Assembly: GCF_003992015.1 (NCBI RefSeq)
Contig: NZ_RQVK01000004.1
Span: 1-64,000, forward strand
Source: Veillonella sp. VA137
GTDB taxonomy: Bacteria > Bacillota > Negativicutes > Veillonellales > Veillonellaceae
DNA: 64,000 nucleotides
Reading direction: 5' to 3'
The translations under genes and the position numbers were made by a program. The notes under the pieces were generated by a model. That model was not told where the DNA came from, did not search any database, and saw nothing but the letters and a program-made list of their open reading frames with translations. Positions 26,645 through 35,296 of this stretch are shown in pieces; within the stretch, counting starts at the first letter, position 1; the number at the start of each line of letters is the position of its first letter.

Positions 26645-27559
26645 CTACAGTTTTTGATTCATTACATCTGGTGGTACTTCTATGGTATCACCATAAAAAC
26701 GACGTGTCCATTTCCAACGGTTATGGAGCCAGAACCAATCTTCTGGATATCGTCTAATATAATCTTCTAACCATTCATTGAGCATTGTCAATGTAACGGC
26801 AATATCACGTTTACGATCCTCTGTTTTCTCTGCATATACAGGAGGATGTACGGTAATTTCATGTTTTTCAGTATATTCATTAAAACGAATGGTAATCGGA
26901 ATAATCGGTACATCTTGCATGCGAGCCATCGCCGCTGGCCCTACAGGAGTCAAGGTTTCGTAGCCGAAAAATGGTACTAACTGACCTTTATCTCCTGGAT
27001 CTTGGTCCATAATAAGACCAATGAAGGAACCTTGTTGTAATTCTTTTACCATTTCACGGACCCCTGTTTTATAGGTTACGTGTTGTTTCATAAGCTCACG
27101 ATATTCATTGATAAATTTGTCCGCATCACCTTGTTGTTGCATGGCTACTGAAATCAAAGGATACCCTTCCGATGCTAAAATGCCTCCTAGTAATTCCCAG
27201 TTTCCACTATGGAGAGCGATAATAATAGCACCTTTGCCATCTTCTTTGGCAGTTTCCAGATATTCACGGCCTTCCATGGTGAACATCTCTTTATACTTAC
27301 CATCTTTAATTTCAGGATACCGAAGCACATCCACAATCATACGACCAAATCGTGTCACACTGGCTTTGGCAATTCGCTTTGCCTCTACAGGATCATCTGT
27401 AATTCGACAAAACAAGATTTGTCCGATCGCCAATCGTTTTCGATTGCTTGGTGTGAAAAGCCATCCTAATTGTCCTAATAGGTACCCAATGCCATATTGT
27501 ACTCGATATGGTAAAGCGCATAGGATAGCACTAAATAGTTTCATACAGGTATATAACAT
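26645..27559 (-). CDS. lipid A late acyltransferase, LpxL/HtrB family (copy 2)
   Basis: The 304-aa protein has an N-terminal hydrophobic segment, the catalytic HSGNWELLGG box near residue 117, MDQDPGD near 187 and YPEDWFWLHNRWKW at the C-terminus. It transfers a secondary acyl chain to lipid A. It differs clearly from the copy at 14153-15082, so the two are old paralogues rather than a recent duplication. The AGGTG SD is 5 nt from the ATG. Confidence 0.9.
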   Translation of the reverse strand: MLYTCMKLFSAILCALPYRVQYGIGYLLGQLGWLFTPSNRKRLAIGQILFCRITDDPVEAKRIAKASVTRFGRMIVDVLRYPEIKDGKYKEMFTMEGREYLETAKEDGKGAIIIALHSGNWELLGGILASEGYPLISVAMQQQGDADKFINEYRELMKQHVTYKTGVREMVKELQQGSFIGLIMDQDPGDKGQLVPFFGYETLTPVGPAAMARMQDVPIIPITIRFNEYTEKHEITVHPPVYAEKTEDRKRDIAVTLTMLNEWLEDYIRRYPEDWFWLHNRWKWTRRFYGDTIEVPPDVMNQKL

Positions 27560-27567
27560 AGGTACAC

Positions 27568-28599
27568 CTATTTATCTTCTAATTTAGCTTGCAATGCAGC
27601 TACTTCTTTTTCTAATGCTTTCAACTGTTTTACCATATCTGGCAATCGGCTTTCATAAGCCGCCAATTTCAACCATTCTTTGTGTGGTCTCATTGGGAAA
27701 CCTGCATATAATCCATTGGATGGCACATTACCTGTGATACCTGTTTTACCAGCAAAGGTAACATTGTCACCAATCGTAATATGCCCTGTACAACCAGTTT
27801 GACCAGCAAAGATAACATGGTTACCACATTTTGTGCTGCCAGCGATGCCGACTTGAGCAATTAAGAAACAGTCTTCGCCAATTTCCACATTATGACCTAA
27901 GTGAACTAAGTTGTCTATCTTAGTACCACGACGTACCAAAGTAGAACCCATTGTAGCATTGTCGATACAAGAGCAAGAACCTACTTCCACATCATCTTCT
28001 AGAATCACATTACCTACTTGTGGGATGTGTGTGTGCTTACCATTTTCAGTGGCAAAGCCAAAGCCTTCTCCCCCAATAACTGCATTTGCCCGTAAGACAA
28101 CGCGTTTTCCTAAAATACAGTTTTCATGCACAATGGAACTTGCATAGATTGTTGTCCCTTCGCCAATACGTACATTATGTCCAATATACACATAGGCGTG
28201 TAATGTTACATTGTCACCAATAATAGCATTATCGTAAATCACACAATAGGGTCCAACTTTTACATTCTTACCAATTGTTACATTCTTACCAATAATGGCC
28301 GTTTCATGAATCCCCTCTGGAAATACCACAGGAGGATGGAACACTTCTAACAATTTAGCAAAGGCAGCTTTTGCATTGGGCACTACGATTTGAGGAATCT
28401 TACACCCTTCAATGTTTGCATCCACCAGCAATGCCCCTGCTTTACTATCTTTTGCGAACTCTCTATAATCGCCGATAGCAAAACTGATAGCATGTTCTGC
28501 CCCTTGATCTAAACTGCGGGCTTCTTCAATACTAATAGAACCATCACCATATACGGTACCCTCAACCAATTTGGCTAGGTCTTCTACTGAAAACTTCAC
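27568..28599 (-). CDS. lpxD: UDP-3-O-acylglucosamine N-acyltransferase
   Basis: It adds the N-linked hydroxyacyl chain in lipid A synthesis. The 343-aa protein has a small N-terminal uridine-binding domain (about 1-98), a left-handed beta-helix of hexapeptide repeats, the catalytic His236 in LGHNVEIG, and a C-terminal helix. The start is GTG with AAGGAGG 9 nt upstream. It follows three ompH-like genes, the classic skp-lpxD order. Confidence 0.96.
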   Translation of the reverse strand: MKFSVEDLAKLVEGTVYGDGSISIEEARSLDQGAEHAISFAIGDYREFAKDSKAGALLVDANIEGCKIPQIVVPNAKAAFAKLLEVFHPPVVFPEGIHETAIIGKNVTIGKNVKVGPYCVIYDNAIIGDNVTLHAYVYIGHNVRIGEGTTIYASSIVHENCILGKRVVLRANAVIGGEGFGFATENGKHTHIPQVGNVILEDDVEVGSCSCIDNATMGSTLVRRGTKIDNLVHLGHNVEIGEDCFLIAQVGIAGSTKCGNHVIFAGQTGCTGHITIGDNVTFAGKTGITGNVPSNGLYAGFPMRPHKEWLKLAAYESRLPDMVKQLKALEKEVAALQAKLEDK

Positions 28600-28629
28600 G
28601 CTGAAGCCTCCTTACTTTTCACTCTCTTA

Positions 28630-29079
28630 TTATTTACTAGTTTCTGTGGAAGAAGCGCCTTCATTCATCTTTTTAAGCACATCTTCTGTAATATCAATAC
28701 CACCCGTTACAATGGCTTGATCATTCGCTACTACAGTCAATTCTTTTTCTTTCGCTACCGCTTGGATATTAGATTCCACATAGGCTTTGAACTCTTTACC
28801 CTTTGCTTGACCAAAGATTTGCAATTCTTGTTGTGCATTCATTTGTGTTTGATGGAATTGATCTTCTGTTTGCGTACCTTGCACTTGGGCTAAACGATCA
28901 GTCACTTCTTTTTGTTTAGCTTCCATTTCTTTATTGATGTCTTTTGCTTTTTGACTTTCTTGCACTAATTTTTCAGTGTTTACCACACCTACTTTATCTG
29001 TGGTGCCACAACCAGCAACCAATCCTAATGCACATACCATCATAGCTCCTGTAGCCATACGTTTCCACATTGATTTCAT
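28630..29079 (-). CDS. OmpH/Skp-like periplasmic chaperone, lipoprotein form
   Basis: This 149-aa lipoprotein has a signal peptide with lipobox LVAGC (Cys24), then GVVNTEKLVQESQKA and a Lys/Gln-rich helical hairpin, and ends TGGIDITEDVLKK. The fold is that of OmpH/Skp, which holds unfolded outer-membrane proteins. ATG 29079 has GGAG 7 nt upstream. It is the third OmpH-like gene in a row and the only one with a lipid anchor. Confidence 0.85.
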   Translation of the reverse strand: MKSMWKRMATGAMMVCALGLVAGCGTTDKVGVVNTEKLVQESQKAKDINKEMEAKQKEVTDRLAQVQGTQTEDQFHQTQMNAQQELQIFGQAKGKEFKAYVESNIQAVAKEKELTVVANDQAIVTGGIDITEDVLKKMNEGASSTETSK

Positions 29080-29091
29080 CACTTTACTCCT

Positions 29092-30072
29092 TTATTGTCC
29101 ATACGATTGAATGATTTCATCTGTCAAATCCATGCCTGTACGATCCGTAATATGGTCCACCAACACCAGATCTAGTTGTTTTGCTCTCGCTAGAACTCCT
29201 GCGCGAACTCGAATATCTTCTAGAATCGCATCATGCAAGGCTTGCACTTCATCTCGTTTTTGTGCCAACCGCTGTTCCCATTCTGCATCCCACAATGTGG
29301 TACCATCATGACGAACTTTTGCTAGCACCTCTTGCTGAGAGTCCACTAAACCTTTCATGGAGCGGTCCCTCTGTGAACCTAAGGCTTTAGCCTGTTCTGC
29401 AGCATAGGCACTTAACTTTTGTTGTGCCTCTGCATGAGCTGGTGCCATAGCTACCGCCACTTTCAATTCGATGTCTTTCCATTTGTCGGAGCCGCTCAGA
29501 CCATGACTACGCTGTGCCAACAATTCTGATAAACGTTGTTCTTTTTCACGTTTTTGAGCGTCCCAACGCTGACGTTGCATGTCATCAATCGCTTTTACAT
29601 TCATTTCAGTTGTTAACCATAATTGTAAATTCACAATTTCTATATCTGCTTCACTAGGTTCTACTTTATAGCTTTTACGATATTGTTCAATCAATGCCCG
29701 TTGCTTAGCAGCTAACTCTTGATTTAACTCAGCCTCACGTAGGGCAATCTTAGTTTGTAACTCACGATTCAAACTTTCTGTTAAATTTGACTCTAACTGT
29801 TTCAAATGTTCTTCAGATTTGTTTACCTCAGCACCTAGTTTAGACTTGAGAAGTTCATCTTCTCTATCCCGTTGTGCCTCTAGCCGAAACAATTCTTTCT
29901 TTTGCTCATCATAACTGTGAAAGTTTGGATGTCGTTCCACCACATCTTGCAAGCGTACAACCCCAATTCGTGGCGCCTCTATTGCCTTCGAGTGTTGGTG
30001 TCCATAATATCCACCAATACCTACGGCACATACCAGCATACCTATGAAAGCGAAGATAGGTCCTTTTTCCAT
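29092..30072 (-). CDS. OmpH-like protein, long form with membrane anchor
   Basis: The 326-aa protein has an N-terminal membrane anchor (about 6-24), then GVVRLQDVVERHPNF, the OmpH start motif, followed by some 270 residues of charged coiled coil with two helical-hairpin-like halves and the ending LVLVDHITDRTGMDLTDEIIQ. It is twice the length of Skp and may be an internal duplication. The role as a periplasmic chaperone is inferred from motif and context between the other two copies. Confidence 0.72.
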   Translation of the reverse strand: MEKGPIFAFIGMLVCAVGIGGYYGHQHSKAIEAPRIGVVRLQDVVERHPNFHSYDEQKKELFRLEAQRDREDELLKSKLGAEVNKSEEHLKQLESNLTESLNRELQTKIALREAELNQELAAKQRALIEQYRKSYKVEPSEADIEIVNLQLWLTTEMNVKAIDDMQRQRWDAQKREKEQRLSELLAQRSHGLSGSDKWKDIELKVAVAMAPAHAEAQQKLSAYAAEQAKALGSQRDRSMKGLVDSQQEVLAKVRHDGTTLWDAEWEQRLAQKRDEVQALHDAILEDIRVRAGVLARAKQLDLVLVDHITDRTGMDLTDEIIQSYGQ

Positions 30073-30084
30073 TTGGATGTTACC

Positions 30085-30564
30085 TTATTTAGTTTCTGCT
30101 AATTTTTTGCTCACTTGTTCTGTAATATCAGTACCACCAAACAACACAGATTCACGGCTCAATACAACACTAAGACCTTTGCCATCGGCTACAGTTTTAG
30201 ACGCTTCATCTACACGTTTTTTAAGATTATCTTGAATTGTTTGTTGCTTTTCTTGCATTTTTTGACGAAGTTCATCAGATAATTTAGCTTTACCTGCTTC
30301 ATCTAAATTAGCGGATTTTTCGTTAAATTCTTTTTGCAATTCTTCGTTATATGCTGCATATTCTTGTTGTGCATCTTGCACTAAGTTCGGATTGCTTTCT
30401 ACAATTCGTTGCATGTCGATGACACCAATGTTACTAATTGCATTAGAACCACCATGTCCTGCCATCTGTGTGTACGCCAAAGCGCCCACACTAATAACAA
30501 AAAGAACGCCAACAATGATGGACACTGTTTTTACATTCTTTTTATTGTTCAATAAACGCATCAT
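30085..30564 (-). CDS. OmpH/Skp-like periplasmic chaperone, signal-anchor form
   Basis: The 159-aa protein has an N-terminal hydrophobic segment (VSIIVGVLFVISVGALA), then IGVIDMQRIVESNPNL, the OmpH signature, a Glu/Lys/Gln-rich helical hairpin, and VLFGGTDITEQVSKKL at the end. ATG 30564 is chosen for the GAAGG SD; upstream in-frame codons lie in the 3' end of the previous gene. It is probably co-translated with its two neighbours in Bam-pathway chaperoning. Confidence 0.85.
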   Translation of the reverse strand: MMRLLNNKKNVKTVSIIVGVLFVISVGALAYTQMAGHGGSNAISNIGVIDMQRIVESNPNLVQDAQQEYAAYNEELQKEFNEKSANLDEAGKAKLSDELRQKMQEKQQTIQDNLKKRVDEASKTVADGKGLSVVLSRESVLFGGTDITEQVSKKLAETK

Positions 30565-30584
30565 AGTGTATCTACCTTCTTTCT

Positions 30585-31853
30585 TTATATTCGTCCTATC
30601 AGGCGCAACCACCGATCATGGTCACCCCATATATATTCTAATCGTAAATATTCATGTACATCGTAGGAAATAGCAAATTCATTCGCTTTTGCAGTCATAT
30701 CTCTTTCATATCTTGCATTCCAACGGTTTCCAATAGTTTGTTGCACTATTCCATACTGGTGGTGATTAGGCAATCCATATTGATACCCTATCTTTGTATC
30801 TTTCGTGAATTGGTACCCATAAGATGGCTTAAAGGACCATTCCAAACGATTCGGCAAAAACTCTGTTTCTACATACCAATCATGTGGCCCATCATGAACC
30901 CCTGTATATAACCGTAATCCTACAGAATCTACGCCACGACCCATATCCAAATAGCCTTCTCCTCGAAGAATATACTTAGAAGAGTCTACATGAATTTGCA
31001 AGGTTGTCTCTGTTCCTACTTCTAGGGTGGGAATCATCGTCACACCAAACTGTGTAACACCACGACTTTTGTTGAGTTCACTTTGTATCTCCTTTTCTAT
31101 CATCATTTGATGACGTCGTACAAAGGAAACTGGCAGGCCCTCTAATTGACGTAGTTTTTTTTCATAGTATTGACGCATAGTATAAAAGAACACGCTCGGT
31201 AATGTATTAGATTGAATCGTCACTACTGTACGACTTACACTATTTCCATTAGGAACTAAGTACACCGTCGCCTTTGCTGTATCTCCTCCTACCACATCAA
31301 TTTGTGGGGTAAATTCAGGAAGAGAACCTTCTAGGTCACTACGAACCGACTTTTGCACCAGTGGTGTAATCCAATCTAGTGAATCCAATGATGCTCCTAG
31401 GAGCATTTGCTCTAATCGTGGCTTTACATTCCCTAAATCGGCATCTATCAGCGAGCGTCCATAGGGAGATATATTGCCATAATTCACCGTAGTTTCCAGA
31501 GATTGTACTACCTTTCCATACGGCTCTAAGGTAAGATGAATATTCAAATTGTTGCCCACATCCATAGCTATAGCTTTTACCGTATATCCATAGAGGATTC
31601 GATCCACCACATCCATAGTTGCTTTTTCATAGGCCTGAAGAGACTCTCTAATTTGAAAGTCCTCTTTCCCTTGATACATATAGGTTGCCGCGCCTTGAAT
31701 GCTGGCGACCATACGCGATTCCAAAGCTTTTGGAATCGTTCCTGTTGTACTATGCAGGTCCACATGCACAGTCTGAACAGGAGCACCATAGACAGAGGGA
31801 ATCCCTAATGTTGCCATCAGAAGAGCCCCTCCTATCCATTTTTGTATCGTCAT
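30585..31853 (-). CDS. putative outer-membrane beta-barrel protein of unknown function downstream of bamA
   Basis: The 422-aa protein has a signal peptide (about 1-24, ending VYG-AP), a mixed alpha/beta periplasmic part up to about residue 285, and a C-terminal part (about 290-422) with alternating polar/aromatic strands such as WYVETEFLPNRLEWSFKPSYGYQF. It resembles a small outer-membrane barrel. I do not recognise a named family. It starts 1 nt after the bamA stop with only a weak SD, so it is probably coupled to bamA translation, which implies a role tied to outer-membrane assembly. Confidence 0.7.
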   Translation of the reverse strand: MTIQKWIGGALLMATLGIPSVYGAPVQTVHVDLHSTTGTIPKALESRMVASIQGAATYMYQGKEDFQIRESLQAYEKATMDVVDRILYGYTVKAIAMDVGNNLNIHLTLEPYGKVVQSLETTVNYGNISPYGRSLIDADLGNVKPRLEQMLLGASLDSLDWITPLVQKSVRSDLEGSLPEFTPQIDVVGGDTAKATVYLVPNGNSVSRTVVTIQSNTLPSVFFYTMRQYYEKKLRQLEGLPVSFVRRHQMMIEKEIQSELNKSRGVTQFGVTMIPTLEVGTETTLQIHVDSSKYILRGEGYLDMGRGVDSVGLRLYTGVHDGPHDWYVETEFLPNRLEWSFKPSYGYQFTKDTKIGYQYGLPNHHQYGIVQQTIGNRWNARYERDMTAKANEFAISYDVHEYLRLEYIWGDHDRWLRLIGRI

Positions 31854-31856
31854 CAA

Positions 31857-34001
31857 TTAGAATTGTCCACCAAAGCTAAAGTGGAATTTCTTTTGATTTT
31901 TACTAATACCATAGTCGATACGTACTGGACCAATTGGTGTTGTCACACGCACGCCGGCACCGACGGAAGCATTGAATGTTTTAGAATGAGAGAACCAAGG
32001 TACATTTGGAGCATCCCAAGCATCACCTAAGTCAGTGAATAAGGCGCCACTTACTTTATTCCAAATTGGGAAGCGATATTCCGCTGTGAAATTGTACATT
32101 TTCTTACCACGGTATTGATCGTCCTCATAAGCACGAAGAGAATCAGAACCACCGATTGTATATAATTGGCTATATGGTAAATCCCCAACAGCCCAACCGA
32201 TACGACCACGGAATGCCAATACTTGTTTATTGCCTACTTTTTTATACGTTCTAGCTTCACCAGTGAATTTATAGAAATTGAAGTCACCGCCTAAGCCATG
32301 ACCACCCCATTGCAATGTACTGGACAAACGTTTACCACGGCTTGGTTCATACACATTATCACGGGAGTCGAATACTTTTTGCCAGCTCACACTGTTTGTT
32401 GTACCGAAGTTATGTTTTAAGTATCCCGATGAAAGGAATGGATAACCATAGTTATTCCATCGATGTCCTGAGCCAGGACCTCCTTTTACATCCGTATCAT
32501 AACGGAAACCACTGGAATCCTTGTTATCCCAAATATAGGTATCTTTACGATGTTCTAATGTCAAATAATCACGAGTAAACTCAGCTGTTTGACGACCTAA
32601 GGTAATATTGAACCCATTGGACTTACGATCGTATGTAGCAACGCCTTGTCCTTTTTCATTGTAATCTGTGTATTCATTTAATTGGTTGAAGTAGGTCACA
32701 CCAAGGGATGTGCCTTTGCTATCAATCCATGGACGCAAGTAGGATACAGAGTAATTTTTATACCCTGCTGTACCGCCGAATTCCCAGTGAACTTTAATTT
32801 TGTCGCCAGTACCACGTAGGTTTTCTTCCCCTACTTCTACGATCCCCACAAATCCATCAGAACCAGAGTAACCAGCACCTAATGTAATCGTACCTGTTTT
32901 ATGTTCCAACACATCTACTTCAATATTTACCGTTTCTTCTGTGGATCCTTGTGTTAAACGTACGTTTACATCATCAAAGAAACCCAAGTTATATACTTTT
33001 TCTACAGAACGACGTACTAAGAATTTATTAAATGGTTGACCCACTTTTTGGTTGAATTCACGAGTAATCACTCGATCTTTGGTTTTCTTATTACCATGTG
33101 GTGTAATACGTTCTACAATACCTTCTACCACAAATACGTGTAATACACCATTATCGTCTACAGCCATGTCTTTTACATGCGCTAAGATGTAACCATCACG
33201 TTGGTACGCAGCATTGATACCTTGTACTTTTTCCCCTACGGAAATTGTATTCAATACGGTGTTTGGTTGTACACCTAAGTAGTTCACCAATACATCTGTT
33301 TTGTACACAGTGTTACCTTCTACAGACACACCTTTGATCACTGGGTTTAATGTTACATGGTACGCTACTTTCACCCCTTCTGGCACTTCTGTAAATACTG
33401 GTGTAATTTCTGAAAGAACGCCAGAACCGCCTAAGTTTGCTATTTCTTTTGAAATACCTTCTACAGTAACGGCATCGCCAATTTTACCTTGCAACAAGGA
33501 TAGGAATGCTGGCTGATTAGCTGCATCAAGACCTTCAATAGAGATATTTGTAATTGTTTTACCTACATATTTTTGTAATTCTGTTTCTGTTAACGATGTG
33601 AAATAACGAGCTTGTACTTGAGGAATTGCTGTTTCCACACCAGCTGCTTGTGCTTCTTCTAATTTATCACCACCAGCTTTTGTGATGGTTTTAACTTCTT
33701 TATCATTTGTAGCTAAAGAAGAGTTATCCACACGTTTACGTTGTTCTTCGATTGCATCACGTTGTGCTGCTTCCGATAAACCTTCACGAGCTGCCGCGAT
33801 GGCTGCTTCTGTTGCTGCATCACCAGCAGCTACCGTTTCTTGGCGTGTAGTATTTTGCTTTCCTAGGTCCGCCATGGACAATTTAGCAATTGTTTTGCCA
33901 CTTTCCGTTGTCGTAGCATTGTCAGCAAATACTGGAGTTGCACTGATTGCTGCTAGGACAGCAAAGGTTAAAAATTTCTTATAAGATAGGTTTCCCTTCA
34001 T
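31857..34001 (-). CDS. bamA: outer membrane protein assembly factor BamA
   Basis: This Omp85 protein folds beta-barrel proteins into the outer membrane. The 714-aa protein has a signal peptide (cut about VFA-DN, residue 26), an Ala/Glu/Lys-rich stretch (about 27-135), three POTRA-like domains (about 145-215, 216-290, 291-370) and a 16-strand-type barrel with the Omp85 segment YTIGGSDSLRAYEDDQYRG, ending in the signal FHFSFGGQF. E. coli BamA has five POTRA domains and no such N-terminal region. TAAGGAGG SD. It is the second gene of the main OM/LPS unit. Confidence 0.94.
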   Translation of the reverse strand: MKGNLSYKKFLTFAVLAAISATPVFADNATTTESGKTIAKLSMADLGKQNTTRQETVAAGDAATEAAIAAAREGLSEAAQRDAIEEQRKRVDNSSLATNDKEVKTITKAGGDKLEEAQAAGVETAIPQVQARYFTSLTETELQKYVGKTITNISIEGLDAANQPAFLSLLQGKIGDAVTVEGISKEIANLGGSGVLSEITPVFTEVPEGVKVAYHVTLNPVIKGVSVEGNTVYKTDVLVNYLGVQPNTVLNTISVGEKVQGINAAYQRDGYILAHVKDMAVDDNGVLHVFVVEGIVERITPHGNKKTKDRVITREFNQKVGQPFNKFLVRRSVEKVYNLGFFDDVNVRLTQGSTEETVNIEVDVLEHKTGTITLGAGYSGSDGFVGIVEVGEENLRGTGDKIKVHWEFGGTAGYKNYSVSYLRPWIDSKGTSLGVTYFNQLNEYTDYNEKGQGVATYDRKSNGFNITLGRQTAEFTRDYLTLEHRKDTYIWDNKDSSGFRYDTDVKGGPGSGHRWNNYGYPFLSSGYLKHNFGTTNSVSWQKVFDSRDNVYEPSRGKRLSSTLQWGGHGLGGDFNFYKFTGEARTYKKVGNKQVLAFRGRIGWAVGDLPYSQLYTIGGSDSLRAYEDDQYRGKKMYNFTAEYRFPIWNKVSGALFTDLGDAWDAPNVPWFSHSKTFNASVGAGVRVTTPIGPVRIDYGISKNQKKFHFSFGGQF

Positions 34002-34030
34002 ATATGTTCCTCCTTAGAATATAAAAGGTG

Positions 34031-34531
34031 CTAATCTCGCAAAATACGTCCACCAGCTTGCACTGCATGTAACATGTCTTTTGAACTAATAGAGGGCTCT
34101 GGTGTTGCCTCCACAGTTGGCCGCGTAGTCACCACATGTTCCTGTTTTTCCACGGTTTCCACTACTTTTGTTTCTGCTTGCTCTACAGGTGGTGATTCTT
34201 TTACAACCATTGGAGTACTAACCTTGTTTGGCTGTACTTCCACCTGTGTGTCAATGACAGGAGTGTGCGCCGTATTCCCTGTTTCATGTTGTGATAGCCA
34301 CCAATGTGTTGCTCCTATGATTCCTACTAGTACGAGTGCTAAGACAGCTCGTTGTGCATAGGACAGAATAGAAGGTTTCCCTTCATTCATTTGCTTCATC
34401 TCTGCTTGTGCCAAGAAGAGATGAAAGTTTCCTTTCACACTTCCTTTGTTAGCATACGATGTAGCTGCTGCATCTAACCAGGCACGAACCATGCGAATGC
34501 GTTTTTCCATAGGTGTTGTTACAGGTTCCAT
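34031..34531 (-). CDS. single-span membrane protein of unknown function, first gene of the bamA unit
   Basis: The 166-aa protein has a basic cytoplasmic start (about 1-57), one membrane segment (AVLALVLVGIIGATHWWL, about 63-80) and a periplasmic tail rich in Val, Thr, Pro and Glu, ending in SSKDMLHAVQAGGRILRD. No known domain is visible. The SD AAAGGAGG is perfect. It opens the OM operon directly in front of bamA, so a role in envelope assembly is possible, but no function is assigned. Confidence 0.75.
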   Translation of the reverse strand: MEPVTTPMEKRIRMVRAWLDAAATSYANKGSVKGNFHLFLAQAEMKQMNEGKPSILSYAQRAVLALVLVGIIGATHWWLSQHETGNTAHTPVIDTQVEVQPNKVSTPMVVKESPPVEQAETKVVETVEKQEHVVTTRPTVEATPEPSISSKDMLHAVQAGGRILRD

Positions 34532-34604
34532 ACGTTCCTCCTTTCATAACTATATAATCGTAGTTAGAAAGAAAAAAGTGAACCAATTTTTTACTATCTT
34601 TACT

Positions 34605-34633
34605 ATTATACCAATGAACCGCTGTTTTGCCTA
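34605..34633 (-). promoter_or_regulatory. promoter of the bamA-to-lpxA unit
   Basis: The -10 TATAAT (34605-34610) is preceded by TGG (extended -10). The -35 TAGGCA (34628-34633) is 17 bp away and matches at 4 of 6 positions. It lies about 75 bp before the first gene. Confidence 0.7.
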
Positions 34634-34742
34634 TTTTTTTCTACTAACTTTCTATATAGTACCCTACTTTTTTAAAACTTCAATGAAGAATCTCTTTCAA
34701 TACCATTCCATTTCACCACAGTTCGCCAGATATCTCAATCTA

Positions 34743-34751
34743 TGCTATACT
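34743..34751 (+). promoter_or_regulatory. extended -10 promoter of the DUF805-SHOCT pair
   Basis: TGCTATACT is a TG-extended -10, 27 bp before the DUF805 start. The -35 candidate TTCGCC, 18 bp upstream, is weak. Confidence 0.5.
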
Positions 34752-34778
34752 TATTCATAGCATGTAAGGAGGTTCCTT

Positions 34779-35291
34779 ATGGACATACTAATTAATGTGG
34801 GGATTTCATTCCTTGTAGGCTTGATCTCCCTATTTCTTATACTCAAGATTGAACCACATAGCCATCATGTGCTAAGCACATCTGGACGTATCAATCGCTT
34901 TCAATTTATCATAAGCATATTATTTTTATCTGCTACCATGCATATCTTTAATATGTTTATCCAACAACTGTTAAATGTAGTGGTCATTTTGCCAGCCTAT
35001 TTTGCCATTAAAGCATTAGCCTATGCCGGTTATATTATATTGTTACCGTTCTACTATACCTTATACATCCGTCGTCTCAATGACATTGGATTGCCTGGTC
35101 GCTTTATCGGCATCTTGTTGGGCATGTATATTCTATGTACAAATCTATACATCCCATTAAAAAATATATACATCTTACATCTTATTATCGTCTATATCCT
35201 TCATGGATTCCTAGCCTGTTTCCCTGGTTCTACCGGAAACAACCGCTACGGTTCTCCTACACGTTGGCCAAGTAAAAGTAAGAAAGGATAG
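34779..35291 (+). CDS. DUF805 family inner-membrane protein
   Basis: The 170-aa protein has four to five hydrophobic segments with the DUF805 landmarks GRINRFQF near residue 38, RRLNDIGLPG near 106 and PGSTGNNRYG near the end. The function of the family is not known. TAAGGAGG SD. With the next gene it forms a small plus-strand unit that interrupts the otherwise minus-strand gene order. Confidence 0.88.
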   Translation: MDILINVGISFLVGLISLFLILKIEPHSHHVLSTSGRINRFQFIISILFLSATMHIFNMFIQQLLNVVVILPAYFAIKALAYAGYIILLPFYYTLYIRRLNDIGLPGRFIGILLGMYILCTNLYIPLKNIYILHLIIVYILHGFLACFPGSTGNNRYGSPTRWPSKSKKG

Positions 35292-35296
35292 TCATT

